Shown here piece by piece: positions 24,766 through 32,540 of a stretch of DNA of 57,587 nt. Numbering within the stretch: the first letter of the stretch is position 1; each line of letters opens with the position of its first letter. The notes beneath the pieces are model-generated. The model saw only the letters and a list, made by a program, of their open reading frames with translations, did not search any database and had not been told where the DNA came from. The DNA is from Darwinibacter acetoxidans_A (GTDB lineage: Bacteria; Bacillota; Limnochordia; Darwinibacteriales; Darwinibacteriaceae): positions 1-57,587 of the forward strand of contig JBHGWS010000107.1 in assembly GCA_041936745.1 (NCBI GenBank). The letters run 5' to 3'. The position numbers were made by a program, and so were the translations under genes.

Positions 24766-26298
24766 TTGAATTTTCCTGTTGTTAAAGCTTCTGCTTACGC
24801 CTTAGTCCACGCGCCTAATATTTTATTGGAACACGGTACTACTCAAAGTATGGAAATTGCGCGTAATCCCGAATCAGAATATCTTAAAAAACTACCGGAA
24901 CATTTACGCACTTTTGAACAAGTTGTGGCTTATCCGCCAAACCAAGCTTATATCGGTGCTTTAAGGCCTCATGAGTTGGCTGAAATTCCGCAGCCGTGGT
25001 ATGAAGTGGCTGATGAAGATGCTTCCCGCTTTGGCCCTTACGGCGAGATCATGCCGGAAGCTGAGTTTTTCGCACTAATGAAAATTGTGGATTCTTTTGA
25101 TTTGGTCAAATTAGAAAAGGGCTTTGTCAGCGAAATCAAAGAAAAATTGGCCGAACATCCCTTAATCGATGAAAACGATCTGGCCCGCATCGGTGATGGT
25201 GTAGAATTAGAAGCTGTTGAGAAAATGCTTACTGCCAACGCAGCTGCCATGCGGTTGGGCGACCGCTTAGTCGGCGCCGTTGCCAGGGCTCACGATACTG
25301 ATTTAGCCCTGACGGCGGAAGTAATGTATGGGAATTTAGCTTCCAAAGCATCGGCCACTTTAGTATTAAGGCACTTAATTAAAAAAAGCGGCATTGATCC
25401 TTTAGACGTAGATTATATTGTAGAATGCTCGGAAGAAGCCGCAGGTGATATGAACCAGCGCGGCGGCAATAACTTTGCGAAAGCCATCGCTGAGATGTGC
25501 GGGCTGAAAAACGCCACGGGCAGTGACGTCCGCAGCTTCTGCTCAGCCCCGGCCCACGCCATGGTTTACGCCTCTTCCTTGGTAAAATCCGGCATCTTTA
25601 AAAATGTAATTGTGGTTGCCGGCGGTTCCACCGCCAAACTCGGCATGAACGGTAAAGATCATGTGAAGAAGGGCATGCCTGTTGTAGAAGATATGCTGGG
25701 CGCTTTTGCCGCCTTAATCAGCGAAAACGACGGCGTTAACCCCATTATCCGCACAGACGTTGTAGGCCGCCACACGGTGGGCTCCGGCGCTTCGCCGCAG
25801 GCTGTGATGACGGCCATCGTTACCGATCCCTTGGATCGTGCGGGGATCAGCATTAAAGACGTAGATTATTATGCACCGGAGCTGCAGAATGCGGAAATTA
25901 CAGTTCCCGCAGGTGCCGGCAATGTGGCAGATGCGAACTTTAAGATGATAGCTGCTTTAGGGGTTCGGCGCGGTGATTTGGCCAGGGATGAAATCCCCGC
26001 TTTTGTTGCTGAACACGGTATGCCCGGTTATGCGCCGACACAAGGGCACATACCATCAGGGGTTCCGTTTTTGGGTGCCGGCTGCGATATGATCAGGGAC
26101 GGCACAATTAAAAACTTTATGCTAATCGGTAAAGGCTCTCTCTTCTTAGGGCGCTTGACCAACTTGTTCGATGGAATTTCTTTCTTAGTTGAGAAAAACC
26201 CCGGGCCGGTTGCCAAAGAAGATGGCGTTTCTGCTGACGAAGTGCGCCGCTTGATTGCGGAAGCCATGCGCGATTTAGCTGAAACCCTCGTTAAATAG
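24766..26298 (+). CDS. grdC: Glycine reductase complex C beta subunit GrdC
   Basis: A 510-residue thiolase/FabH-like subunit. VVKASAYALVHAPNILLEHG opens the protein; DYIVECSEEAAGDMNQRGG and ATGSDVRSFCSAPAHAMVYA carry the conserved active-site Cys region; APTQGHIPSGVPFLGAG follows. With GrdD it converts the carboxymethyl selenide on GrdA to acetyl phosphate via an acetyl-thioester. TTG 24766 has AGGAGGTG about 6 nt upstream. The next gene starts 28 nt after its stop. Confidence 0.96.
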   Translation: MNFPVVKASAYALVHAPNILLEHGTTQSMEIARNPESEYLKKLPEHLRTFEQVVAYPPNQAYIGALRPHELAEIPQPWYEVADEDASRFGPYGEIMPEAEFFALMKIVDSFDLVKLEKGFVSEIKEKLAEHPLIDENDLARIGDGVELEAVEKMLTANAAAMRLGDRLVGAVARAHDTDLALTAEVMYGNLASKASATLVLRHLIKKSGIDPLDVDYIVECSEEAAGDMNQRGGNNFAKAIAEMCGLKNATGSDVRSFCSAPAHAMVYASSLVKSGIFKNVIVVAGGSTAKLGMNGKDHVKKGMPVVEDMLGAFAALISENDGVNPIIRTDVVGRHTVGSGASPQAVMTAIVTDPLDRAGISIKDVDYYAPELQNAEITVPAGAGNVADANFKMIAALGVRRGDLARDEIPAFVAEHGMPGYAPTQGHIPSGVPFLGAGCDMIRDGTIKNFMLIGKGSLFLGRLTNLFDGISFLVEKNPGPVAKEDGVSADEVRRLIAEAMRDLAETLVK

Positions 26299-26326
26299 GA
26301 GAAAATTTGCCGAGGAGGTGACACAA

Positions 26327-27475
26327 TTGTCAGAGACAGCGAAAAAACTAGTGGCGAAGACTTTTAAACAAATAGCAGATGCGCTGGAAACAGGTGTCTA
26401 CGGAGAAAAAATTCGGGTGGGCGTTACTGTTTTGGGCAGCGAACACGGGCCAAAGGAGATTATCCGGGGCGCCGAAATGGCCCAGGCCGCTAATCCAAAT
26501 TTAGAAATAGTTTTAGTCGGGCCTAAAACCGACAGCAGCTTGGCTCAAATTCAGGCCGAAGATGAGGCAGCTCAGCATAAGGCCATGGAAGAAGCTTTAG
26601 CGAACGGCGATTTAGCTGCCTGTGTAACCATGAATTACAGTTTTCCTATCGGGGTTTCCACCGTAGGCAGGCTGGCTGCACCGGGAAGCGGGCGGGAAAT
26701 GCTGCTTGCCACCACTACGGGTACATCAGCTACCGAACGGGTGGAAGCGATGGTTAAAAATGCGATTCACGGCATCGCCACCGCTAAGGCCCAAGGTATT
26801 TTAGAACCTACGGTTGGTATTCTGAATGTGGATGCTGCCCGATCGGTGGAGCGCGCTTTAAAAAAACTCTCGGAAAACGGTTATCCCATTAATTTCGCCG
26901 AAAGCGTCCGGGCGGACGGCGGGACGGTTATGCGGGGTAATGACCTTTTAGTTGGGGTACCCGATGTTATGGTAACTGATACCCTAACAGGCAACGTCCT
27001 CATGAAAGTGTTTTCCGCTTTCACCAGCGGCGGCAGTTACGAAACAACGGGCTACGGTTACGGGCCCGGCGTCGGGGAAGGTTACGACAGGATAGTATTA
27101 ATTTTATCCCGCGCCTCAGGCGCGCCGGTTGTAGCTAACGCCCTTAAGTTCGGCGGGCAGGTAGCCGCGGGCGGGCTCATTGAAGTTATTAAAAATGAAT
27201 TTGCCGCAGCCTATAAAGCGGGCTTAAGAGATCTGTTCAAGAAAGAGGCCAAAGCCGCGGCAGTAGAAGAGGTAACAGCACCACCGGAGAAAATTACGAC
27301 TGAGGAAATTCCGGGAATAGATATTTTAGAATTAGAAGATGCCCAACAGGTGGTTTGGAAAGAAGGCATTTACGTGTCAACCGGTATGGGCTGCACCGGG
27401 CCGGTTATCCTGACCGCCAAAGAGGATTACGATGCGGTTGTGGGCATCTTGCAAAAAGCAGGCTATGTGAGCTAG
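26327..27475 (+). CDS. grdD: Glycine reductase complex C alpha subunit GrdD
   Basis: A 382-residue PlsX/phosphotransacetylase-like subunit that releases acetyl phosphate with inorganic phosphate. RVGVTVLGSEHGPKEIIRGAE is the phosphate/acyl-binding start; TMNYSFPIGVSTVGRLAAPG and LLATTTGTSATERVEAM are family-specific. The conserved Cys is near the C terminus (STGMGCTGPV). The linker near residues 305-325 is Glu/Thr rich. TTG 26327 is preferred because GAGGAGGTG lies about 7 nt upstream; a GTG at 26318 would overlap that site. Last gene of the operon. Confidence 0.95.
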   Translation: MSETAKKLVAKTFKQIADALETGVYGEKIRVGVTVLGSEHGPKEIIRGAEMAQAANPNLEIVLVGPKTDSSLAQIQAEDEAAQHKAMEEALANGDLAACVTMNYSFPIGVSTVGRLAAPGSGREMLLATTTGTSATERVEAMVKNAIHGIATAKAQGILEPTVGILNVDAARSVERALKKLSENGYPINFAESVRADGGTVMRGNDLLVGVPDVMVTDTLTGNVLMKVFSAFTSGGSYETTGYGYGPGVGEGYDRIVLILSRASGAPVVANALKFGGQVAAGGLIEVIKNEFAAAYKAGLRDLFKKEAKAAAVEEVTAPPEKITTEEIPGIDILELEDAQQVVWKEGIYVSTGMGCTGPVILTAKEDYDAVVGILQKAGYVS

Positions 27476-27490
27476 TTGAAAGAATAAAAA

Positions 27491-27518
27491 AGCGCGCCCC
27501 AATCAGGTGCGCTTTTTT
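27491..27518 (+). terminator. Terminator of the grd operon
   Basis: AGCGCGCC / GGTGCGCT stem with a 7-nt loop, followed by TTTTTT, 15 nt after the grdD stop. Confidence 0.9.
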
Positions 27519-27624
27519 GCGTTCGCCTCCTCTTTGCGAAAGGTTAGACTGCCGCAGTCTCGAAGATCCGTTCAGCAGGTGATTCAAATAAAGGGACGGA
27601 AGTTATCCCGCACCTAATTTCCCG

Positions 27625-27682
27625 ATGTTGGCTACTCGGAGCACACCCGGTAAATCCCGGACGTTAAGATCCGAGCCGAACC
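27625..27682. other. Structured intergenic element, unidentified
   Basis: CTCGGA (27635-27640) pairs with TCCGAG (27670-27675) around an inner CCGG / CCGG hairpin (27647-27660), with GTT / AAC just outside. It sits between the grd terminator and the MATE terminator, in a 277-nt gap with no gene. Strand and function unknown. Confidence 0.25.
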
Positions 27683-27730
27683 GTTTAGGCAGTATCAGCT
27701 TTTATACAGGCCAATACGTAAAATACAAAA

Positions 27731-27753
27731 GGCAGCATGAAAAAGGTGCTGCC
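27731..27753 (-). terminator. Terminator of the MATE gene
   Basis: GGCAGCA / TGCTGCC arms followed on the minus strand by TTTTGT. The 5' arm touches the stop codon of the gene. Confidence 0.8.
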
Positions 27754-29159
27754 TAGTGGCTGGCCTGCTGTTTCTCAGCTATAGTCAACGGTTCATCACT
27801 GAGTTTAATAACCTGTTTCTGCCAGCCTTTACCGCGGTAAACCAGATAGCCGTAGATGCAGACGATCAGGTTGCTGAAACTCATGGAAAACCAAATACCC
27901 GTTGAGCCCCAGGCGGTGAGGTGCTTGAAAATAAGGATCATGGGGAGCCTGACAAACCACAGCCTGCCGATTTCCATTGCCATGGAATATTTGGTGTGGC
28001 CCGTTCCTTGAAAAAGCCCTTGGAAGACGCTGAAGACGCCCATGAGGGGCATCGATAACGAGATGTAGAACAAATAATGTAAGGCTAAATCAATTACCGA
28101 AGGGTCATCTTTAGCCTGCATGAAAAAATTGATAATAGGCGCATCGAAGGCAATCAGCAAAGCGCAGCCTAAAACACCGATAATGCCCGTAAGAATCAAA
28201 GCTTTATAGAATGATTCCTGCACCCTTGCCATCTGGTCAGCCCCCCTGTTTTGGCCCACCACCGCCGTTAAAGCGGAGCCGATGCCCATGGCCGGCTGCA
28301 TAATTAAAGAGGTGATCCGGTTAACCATGGCGTAGGCCGCAATGGTCGCTGTGCCGTAGGAGCCGATGAAAGCGTTAAGGACGATAAAGCCTAAAGAGGC
28401 ACCGGATTGACCGATGGAAGAAGGCAGGCCCACAGTGACAATTTCTTTAACTATTCTTTTGTCAAAGCGAAAATCGCTAAAGCGGGGTCGTATTCTGTTT
28501 TTAGTGCTGAAAAGCATCATAACACCAAAGCCGGCCAAAACTGCCCTGGCCACCAGTGTTGCCCAAGCGGCACCGGCGATGCCCCAATTAAAGGTGAAAA
28601 TGAAAAGGGGATCTAAAATGACGTTTAAAACGGCTGAGGCACCGCTTAAAATCATGGGTGTGATGGTGTCGCCCTGCGCGTGCATGGCGGAATTAATATT
28701 GAAAAACAGGAACATAAACGGTAGATCCAAAAAAGTAATCTTTAAATAGATGCTGCCTAAAGAGGCCAAATCTCCCCGGGCGCCCATCAGGTGGATGATA
28801 AAAGGGCTTAAAAAGAAGCCCAGGATCGTAAAAACAATTGAGCATAAAAAAGTAAGGGCCATTAACTGGGCCGCATAATCTTTGGCCTTGTTTATCTTTT
28901 CTCCGCCCACTAATTGGGACAACAGCGAAGTTCCTGCGATGGAAAAACCCATACCTACGGAGATAAATAAAAAGTTGACGGGCCAGACAAAAGCGGTGGC
29001 CGCGAAATGGACGGAGGAAATTTTACTGACCCAAATCCCGTCAACCAGATTATATAAGGTTTGGATTAAGCTGTTAATGATAATGGGGAGTGAAAGGCTG
29101 ATTAAGACCCGGTAAATATTACCTTTTAAGATCATTTCGGTTTTACTTTTTCTCTGCAC
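27753..29159 (-). CDS. MATE family multidrug/cation efflux transporter
   Basis: A 468-residue, about 12-helix membrane antiporter. The first half begins NIYRVLISLSLPIIINSLIQ, with LYNLVDGIWVSKISSVHFAA as the family's TM2 signature. QLVGGEKINKAKDYA and AMHAQGDTITPMI follow; the second repeat has TVGLPSSIGQSGASLG and GQNRGADQMARVQES. It exports drugs or organic cations in exchange for Na+ or H+. GTG 29159 has AAGGCGG seven nt upstream and fits the usual family N terminus; the frame stays open to 29240. No regulator is adjacent. Confidence 0.9.
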   Translation of the reverse strand: MQRKSKTEMILKGNIYRVLISLSLPIIINSLIQTLYNLVDGIWVSKISSVHFAATAFVWPVNFLFISVGMGFSIAGTSLLSQLVGGEKINKAKDYAAQLMALTFLCSIVFTILGFFLSPFIIHLMGARGDLASLGSIYLKITFLDLPFMFLFFNINSAMHAQGDTITPMILSGASAVLNVILDPLFIFTFNWGIAGAAWATLVARAVLAGFGVMMLFSTKNRIRPRFSDFRFDKRIVKEIVTVGLPSSIGQSGASLGFIVLNAFIGSYGTATIAAYAMVNRITSLIMQPAMGIGSALTAVVGQNRGADQMARVQESFYKALILTGIIGVLGCALLIAFDAPIINFFMQAKDDPSVIDLALHYLFYISLSMPLMGVFSVFQGLFQGTGHTKYSMAMEIGRLWFVRLPMILIFKHLTAWGSTGIWFSMSFSNLIVCIYGYLVYRGKGWQKQVIKLSDEPLTIAEKQQASH

Positions 29160-29281
29160 ATTTTTACCGCCTTGCCGTCTTTCGTTAACAACAGCTATAT
29201 TATACCATTTTATCAGCCGCAGGCAATGAAATGCTTGCACTTCATCCGATTAAGGCGCAGGTATTCCCGGCCTTAATAAAT

Positions 29282-29310
29282 AAAAAAACCCCGAGGCAAA
29301 TGCCTCGGGG
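29282..29310 (-). terminator. Terminator of peptide gene B
   Basis: CCCCGAGGC / GCCTCGGGG arms (29289-29310) followed on the minus strand by seven Ts. Confidence 0.9.
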
Positions 29311-29323
29311 TTAAGAACCTGCC

Positions 29324-29491
29324 CTAGTACATTAAAGTTGTAGTAGCTAGAATATGACCTAAAGTTGAAAGGGAGCGTTGTTGTTTCTGACGTGGGTGAT
29401 CTTCTAGGGCAAGAAATTTTTCGACCTGACTCTGTTCGTTAGGCATGACACTAAACAAAGAATTGTAATAACGGGTATAATTCTTTTTCAT
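29324..29491 (-). CDS. 55-residue peptide B behind a ydaO/yuaA riboswitch
   Basis: A 55-residue protein, MKKNYTRYYNSLF... ending ILATTTLMY. It is soluble and polar, with no signal peptide, membrane segment or cysteine. The core EKFLALEDHPRQKQQ is shared with peptide A (29952-30119), which has EKVLALEYHPRQRQR. The two are the same length and align with one small gap. ATG has AAAGGAG seven nt upstream. Its transcript has its own promoter, riboswitch, attenuator and terminator, so it is a real gene. I recognise no family. The basic HPRQ(K/R)Q region could bind nucleic acid or a phosphorylated ligand; that is speculation. Confidence 0.8.
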   Translation of the reverse strand: MKKNYTRYYNSLFSVMPNEQSQVEKFLALEDHPRQKQQRSLSTLGHILATTTLMY

Positions 29492-29527
29492 TTTCAATCT
29501 CCTTTCTACTAGAGAAAACCAGGGAAA

Positions 29528-29569
29528 ACAAAAAGCGTCCTGCAGCAAGTTAAACTTGCACATTACGCT
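29528..29569 (-). terminator. Expression-platform terminator of riboswitch B
   Basis: On the minus strand AGCGT / ACGCT outer arms enclose GCAAGT / ACTTGC inner arms, followed by TTTTTGTTTT. It lies between the aptamer and peptide B, so ligand binding should end transcription early. Confidence 0.8.
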
Positions 29570-29688
29570 TGGAGTACTCCTGTGAGGTTAGCTGACGGGT
29601 TCGGGCGCCCAAGTCGCCCTTCTTGGCAAGCAAGATTCACCCCAAAAGATTGGTTCCCCCACTCCCAAAGTGGTCTTCGGAGATTTCA
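29570..29688 (-). ncRNA. Cyclic di-AMP riboswitch (ydaO/yuaA class), copy B
   Basis: Reading the minus strand, the conserved blocks appear in order: GGGGGAACCAATC, TTTTGGGGTGAATC, AAGGGCG, GGGCGCCCGAACCC, GTCAGCTAACCTCACAGG, AGTACTCC. The GGGGTGAATC and CCGTCAGCTAACCTC blocks are hallmarks of the ydaO/yuaA class, which senses c-di-AMP and usually switches expression off. Transcription would start about 10 nt upstream from a consensus-like promoter. Confidence 0.9.
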
Positions 29689-29693
29689 TGTAT

Positions 29694-29722
29694 ATAATAA
29701 CATTGGAGCCAATAACTGTCAA
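29694..29722 (-). promoter_or_regulatory. Sigma-A-like promoter of cassette B
   Basis: On the minus strand TTGACA (29722-29717), 17-nt spacer, TATTAT (29699-29694), directly ahead of riboswitch B. Confidence 0.85.
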
Positions 29723-29914
29723 CATTTTCGCTCGGCACCGTTGTTTCGTAAAATTAACTTACCGTTTGCAGCGAAGCTGTCAAGGAGGTGCCCGCCGATA
29801 ACGAATTGGTTCAAAAGCAGGCCCCCTAGTGGCGAAAAAGATATTAAAAAAGGGAGGCGGCCTTTTAAACAGTTTGCAAACTATTAGTAGTCTTTTCGTA
29901 AAGCCCAAAGAAAC
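29723..29914. other. Non-coding spacer between cassettes A and B
   Basis: I see no supported gene here. It contains poly-A/poly-T tracts and a lone AAGGAGGTG (29782-29790) not followed by a convincing reading frame. Confidence 0.4.
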
Positions 29915-29940
29915 GTAAATCCCGGGGCAAATGCCCCGGG
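29915..29940 (-). terminator. Terminator of peptide gene A
   Basis: CCCGGGGC / GCCCCGGG arms (29921-29940) followed on the minus strand by ATTTACGTTT, a weaker T-tract than in cassette B. Confidence 0.7.
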
Positions 29941-29951
29941 CTGAGTTTTCC

Positions 29952-30119
29952 TCAGTAAAGAAAAGTTTCCGTAGTGAAGACAAGGCTTGGAGCCGCCAAA
30001 ATCCGCTGCCTCTGCCGCGGATGATACTCCAAGGCAAGTACCTTTTCTAGTTCATCCTGTTCTTCCCTACGAGAAACCCCAAACAAAGGAAAGTAGTTCC
30101 TAATATGTTTCTTGTTCAT
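29952..30119 (-). CDS. 55-residue peptide A behind a ydaO/yuaA riboswitch
   Basis: A 55-residue protein, MNKKHIRNYFPLFGV... ending TTETFLY, paralogous to peptide B. Shared positions include the LF.V turn near residue 12-15, a Glu/Gln-rich helix (EEQDELEKV), the core LALEYHPRQRQR, and a C-terminal Thr-rich stretch ending in Leu-x-Tyr or Leu-Tyr. There is no signal peptide or membrane segment. ATG 30119 has GGAAAGGAG seven nt upstream. It lies upstream of cassette B on the minus strand, with its own promoter and terminator. Family unknown. Confidence 0.8.
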   Translation of the reverse strand: MNKKHIRNYFPLFGVSRREEQDELEKVLALEYHPRQRQRILAAPSLVFTTETFLY

Positions 30120-30164
30120 TGCAAAGCTCCTTTCCGCCAAAGAAAACCGGGGAAACAAAAAGCA

Positions 30165-30280
30165 TTTCGCAGTACTCCTTGCGGTCAGCTGACCGGTTGG
30201 GGTAGCCATCTGTCCGCTTGGTGGCTGAGATTCACCCCAAAAGATTGGTTTGCCACTCCCAAAATGATCATCGGAGATTT
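30165..30280 (-). ncRNA. Cyclic di-AMP riboswitch (ydaO/yuaA class), copy A
   Basis: Minus-strand blocks: TTTTGGGAGTGGCAAACC, AATCTTTTGGGGTGAATC, a GCCACC...GGTGGC-like side stem, ACCCCAACCGGTCAGCTGACC, GCAAGGAGTACTGC. It is clearly related to copy B but has drifted: GGGGGAACC is now GGCAAACC and GTCAGCTAACC is GTCAGCTGACC. No strong terminator follows; only a short CGCA / TGCG hairpin before ATGCTTTTTG. It may be a less tightly regulated or partly decayed copy. Confidence 0.78.
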
Positions 30281-30287
30281 TAGATAT

Positions 30288-30316
30288 ATACTAACATTAA
30301 AACTAATAAATGTCAA
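30288..30316 (-). promoter_or_regulatory. Sigma-A-like promoter of cassette A
   Basis: On the minus strand TTGACA (30316-30311), 17-nt spacer, TAGTAT (30293-30288). Same spacing and similar flanks as the cassette B promoter. Confidence 0.83.
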
Positions 30317-30607
30317 TATACTTAGTAATCATTCCCATTTCGAGCGGAATCTTCCCCGGCTGAAATTTAAAAGCCGGCTTCGCCATCGCTGCCGCAGCTT
30401 TGACAAAGGGGCTCGATCAAAGGGGAAGAAAGAAAAACCGGGCCGGAATTCTTCAAAAAGATGCTAAATTGACAACGAATTTTCGTGAAATCAGACCAAA
30501 GGCGGAGGAAAGAACCCATCGGGGGACACTGTCTTCAGGCGGGAATGATTTGATAATCTTAAACCAAGATTAAGAAGATAGGACTGATTAAAGTGGCGGA
30601 GCAAAAA
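30317..30607. other. Intergenic stretch upstream of the MFS gene
   Basis: No gene is supported. A TTGACA occurs at about 30470 without a good -10 box. An inverted repeat AATCTT-AAACC-AAGATT (30555-30571) lies about 37 nt before the MFS start and could be an operator. Confidence 0.4.
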
Positions 30608-31897
30608 ATGAGTTTAGGCAGGCGGCTTTTTATCAACCGTGATTTCGCCTTACTGTTCTGGGGCAGATTGGTATCACAGATTGGCGACGGCATCCACTAT
30701 TTTGCCCTGGCTTGGTTGGTCTTGGATTTAACCGGCTCAGGGACAGCTTTGGGCACGATGCTGTTTGCCTCTTCACTTCCCGCAGTGGTTTTGGCGCCCT
30801 TCAGCGGCGTTTTAGCCGATTTGTGGGACCGCAAAACTATCGTTGTCTCCATGGATGTGGCGCGGGGGCTGATCCTTTTGGGGCTAGCCGCGGTTTTCCG
30901 GGCCGGTTATTTAAACCTGCCCATCTTATATTTCGCTACGATTCTTTCCTCGTTATGCGGCGTCCTTTTCGGCCCGGCGATTTCCGCCACCATACCGGGG
31001 TTGGTAGAAAAAGACGAATTGGTCAAGGCAAACGCCTTGAATAATTTTTCCCGGGGGGCCACCATGATTATAGGGCCCGTGGCCGGTGCTTTTTTACTCG
31101 GCGCTTCCGGTTATTTCGGCGTGTTCTTAGTTAACGGCACTGCTTTTTTGCTTTCTGCTTTTTCAGAAATGTTCATCCGTTTTCCCGTTGTGAGAAGGGA
31201 AAAAGAAGCGGGGGAGGAAGAGCAAACACCCACCCGCGAGTTTGTGGCCAGTTTGAAAGAGGGATTTACTTACATTTGGCAGAACCTAGGTTTAAGGACG
31301 CTGATCTTTTTTGCTCTGGCCATTAACTTTTTGGCCGCACCTCTTTTCGGCGTTGTCCTGCCTTACCTGGGGAAAGAAATTTTGCAGTTTAAGGCGGAGC
31401 ATTTCGGCACGGTTCAAACCGGTTATCCCCTTGGTTTTCTTCTGGGGACGCTTGTGATTGGCTATCTAACGAAAAGATTTTCCAAAGGTTCCTTGTTGGC
31501 CGTAGGAATTGCCGTCCAGGGCGTTGTCGCAATCTTGCTGGGCCTTTTGGCCCTGCCGACGGTTTACGGCCTTTTCAGCATTTACACCCTGCTAATTATT
31601 ATGGCCGCCTTTTTATTGGTCACCGGCATCTTTAATACATTAGTCAACGTCCCCCTGCAGGTAATGCTGCAGGAGACGGTGCCCGATCATTACCGGGGGC
31701 GGGTATATGGTTTAATGGACAGCATGGTCCAGATGCTCGTACCCGTTTCTATGGCATTTTCCGGTATCTTGGTAGACAGTTTTTCAGTAACCGGGCTGCT
31801 TGTAGGGACAGGGTTTATCATTGTGTTTCTGGGCATTGGTTTATCCACATCGGTGCATGTGAAGAAGTTATATGGCGATGAAGTCGCGGCACAGTAA
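30608..31897 (+). CDS. MFS transporter (MacA/DHA3-like exporter)
   Basis: A 429-residue, 12-helix major facilitator of the DHA3 type. SLGRRLFINRDFALLFWGRL, QIGDGIHYFALAWLVLDLTG, and motif A-like GVLADLWDRKTIVVSMD (residues about 60-80) are typical. A central charged loop (VVRREKEAGEEEQTPTREF) separates the two halves. It probably exports a drug or small amphiphile by proton exchange. ATG 30608 has GGCGGAG six nt upstream; a GTG at 30593 is the alternative. It is followed by a methyltransferase and yjbQ in one direction. Confidence 0.87.
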   Translation: MSLGRRLFINRDFALLFWGRLVSQIGDGIHYFALAWLVLDLTGSGTALGTMLFASSLPAVVLAPFSGVLADLWDRKTIVVSMDVARGLILLGLAAVFRAGYLNLPILYFATILSSLCGVLFGPAISATIPGLVEKDELVKANALNNFSRGATMIIGPVAGAFLLGASGYFGVFLVNGTAFLLSAFSEMFIRFPVVRREKEAGEEEQTPTREFVASLKEGFTYIWQNLGLRTLIFFALAINFLAAPLFGVVLPYLGKEILQFKAEHFGTVQTGYPLGFLLGTLVIGYLTKRFSKGSLLAVGIAVQGVVAILLGLLALPTVYGLFSIYTLLIIMAAFLLVTGIFNTLVNVPLQVMLQETVPDHYRGRVYGLMDSMVQMLVPVSMAFSGILVDSFSVTGLLVGTGFIIVFLGIGLSTSVHVKKLYGDEVAAQ

Positions 31898-31913
31898 AAA
31901 AAGGGAGGCAGTC

Positions 31914-32540
31914 ATGTTAGATGCGGCAGGATTTGATCTTTGGGCGGGAGAATACGACAGTTCGATCGACAGCGCTGATCAAACGTACCCTTTTGCCGGT
32001 TACTACCAAGTTTTAGCCTATGTGCAGAGCAGGATTCCCTGCGGCACAAAACCGGATGTTTTAGATTTAGGCGTGGGTACGGGCCTTTTAACCGCGGAAC
32101 TTTATAAAAAAGGGTGCCAAGTTTTTGCAGTGGATTTCTCAAAAAAGATGCTGGCAGAGGCAGAGGAGAAAATGCCCCAGGCGGTTTTTTTCCGGTATGA
32201 TCTAAACTGCGGTATCCCGGCCGAGCTTCGGAAGATGGAGTTTGATTTCATCGTTTCATCTTATGCCCTGCACCATTTACCGATAAAAAAGCAGCTGACT
32301 CTAGTTCTTGCCCTGCAGGCGAATAATTTAAAGAAAGAGGGCAGGCTTCTAATGGGTGATGTTGCTTTCCGCAGCCGAAAAGATTGGCGGCTCTGCCGCA
32401 AGGATGCAGGCGAATTTTGGGATGCAAAGGAGCATTATCTTATTCTAGAGGAAGTCGGGCCGCTTTTAAAAGAGGCCGGCCTCAGCTTTTCCTATAAGCA
32501 GATTTCTCACTGCGCAGGTGTTTTGGAGGTGAATTCTTAG
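31914..32540 (+). CDS. Class I SAM-dependent methyltransferase
   Basis: A 208-residue methyltransferase. FDLWAGEYDSSID opens the protein. SAM motif I is VLDLGVGTGLLTAEL near residue 44, the acidic loop is QVFAVDFSKKMLAEAEEK, and FIVSSYALHHLPI is motif IV/post-II. It resembles YrrT/UbiE-like enzymes; target unknown. ATG 31914 has GGGAGG five nt upstream, just after the MFS stop. The stop codon abuts the yjbQ GTG, so the genes are translationally coupled. Confidence 0.82.
   Translation: MLDAAGFDLWAGEYDSSIDSADQTYPFAGYYQVLAYVQSRIPCGTKPDVLDLGVGTGLLTAELYKKGCQVFAVDFSKKMLAEAEEKMPQAVFFRYDLNCGIPAELRKMEFDFIVSSYALHHLPIKKQLTLVLALQANNLKKEGRLLMGDVAFRSRKDWRLCRKDAGEFWDAKEHYLILEEVGPLLKEAGLSFSYKQISHCAGVLEVNS

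Noticed and set aside
29570..30280. The two leaders as T-box or SAM riboswitches
   Set aside because: No T-box TGGNACCGCG sequence or SAM-I core is present; the conserved blocks fit ydaO/yuaA.
29282..30316. The duplicated segment as an insertion sequence or MITE pair
   Set aside because: There are no terminal inverted repeats or target duplications, and the conserved parts are a promoter, a riboswitch, a gene and a terminator; the spacer is not conserved.
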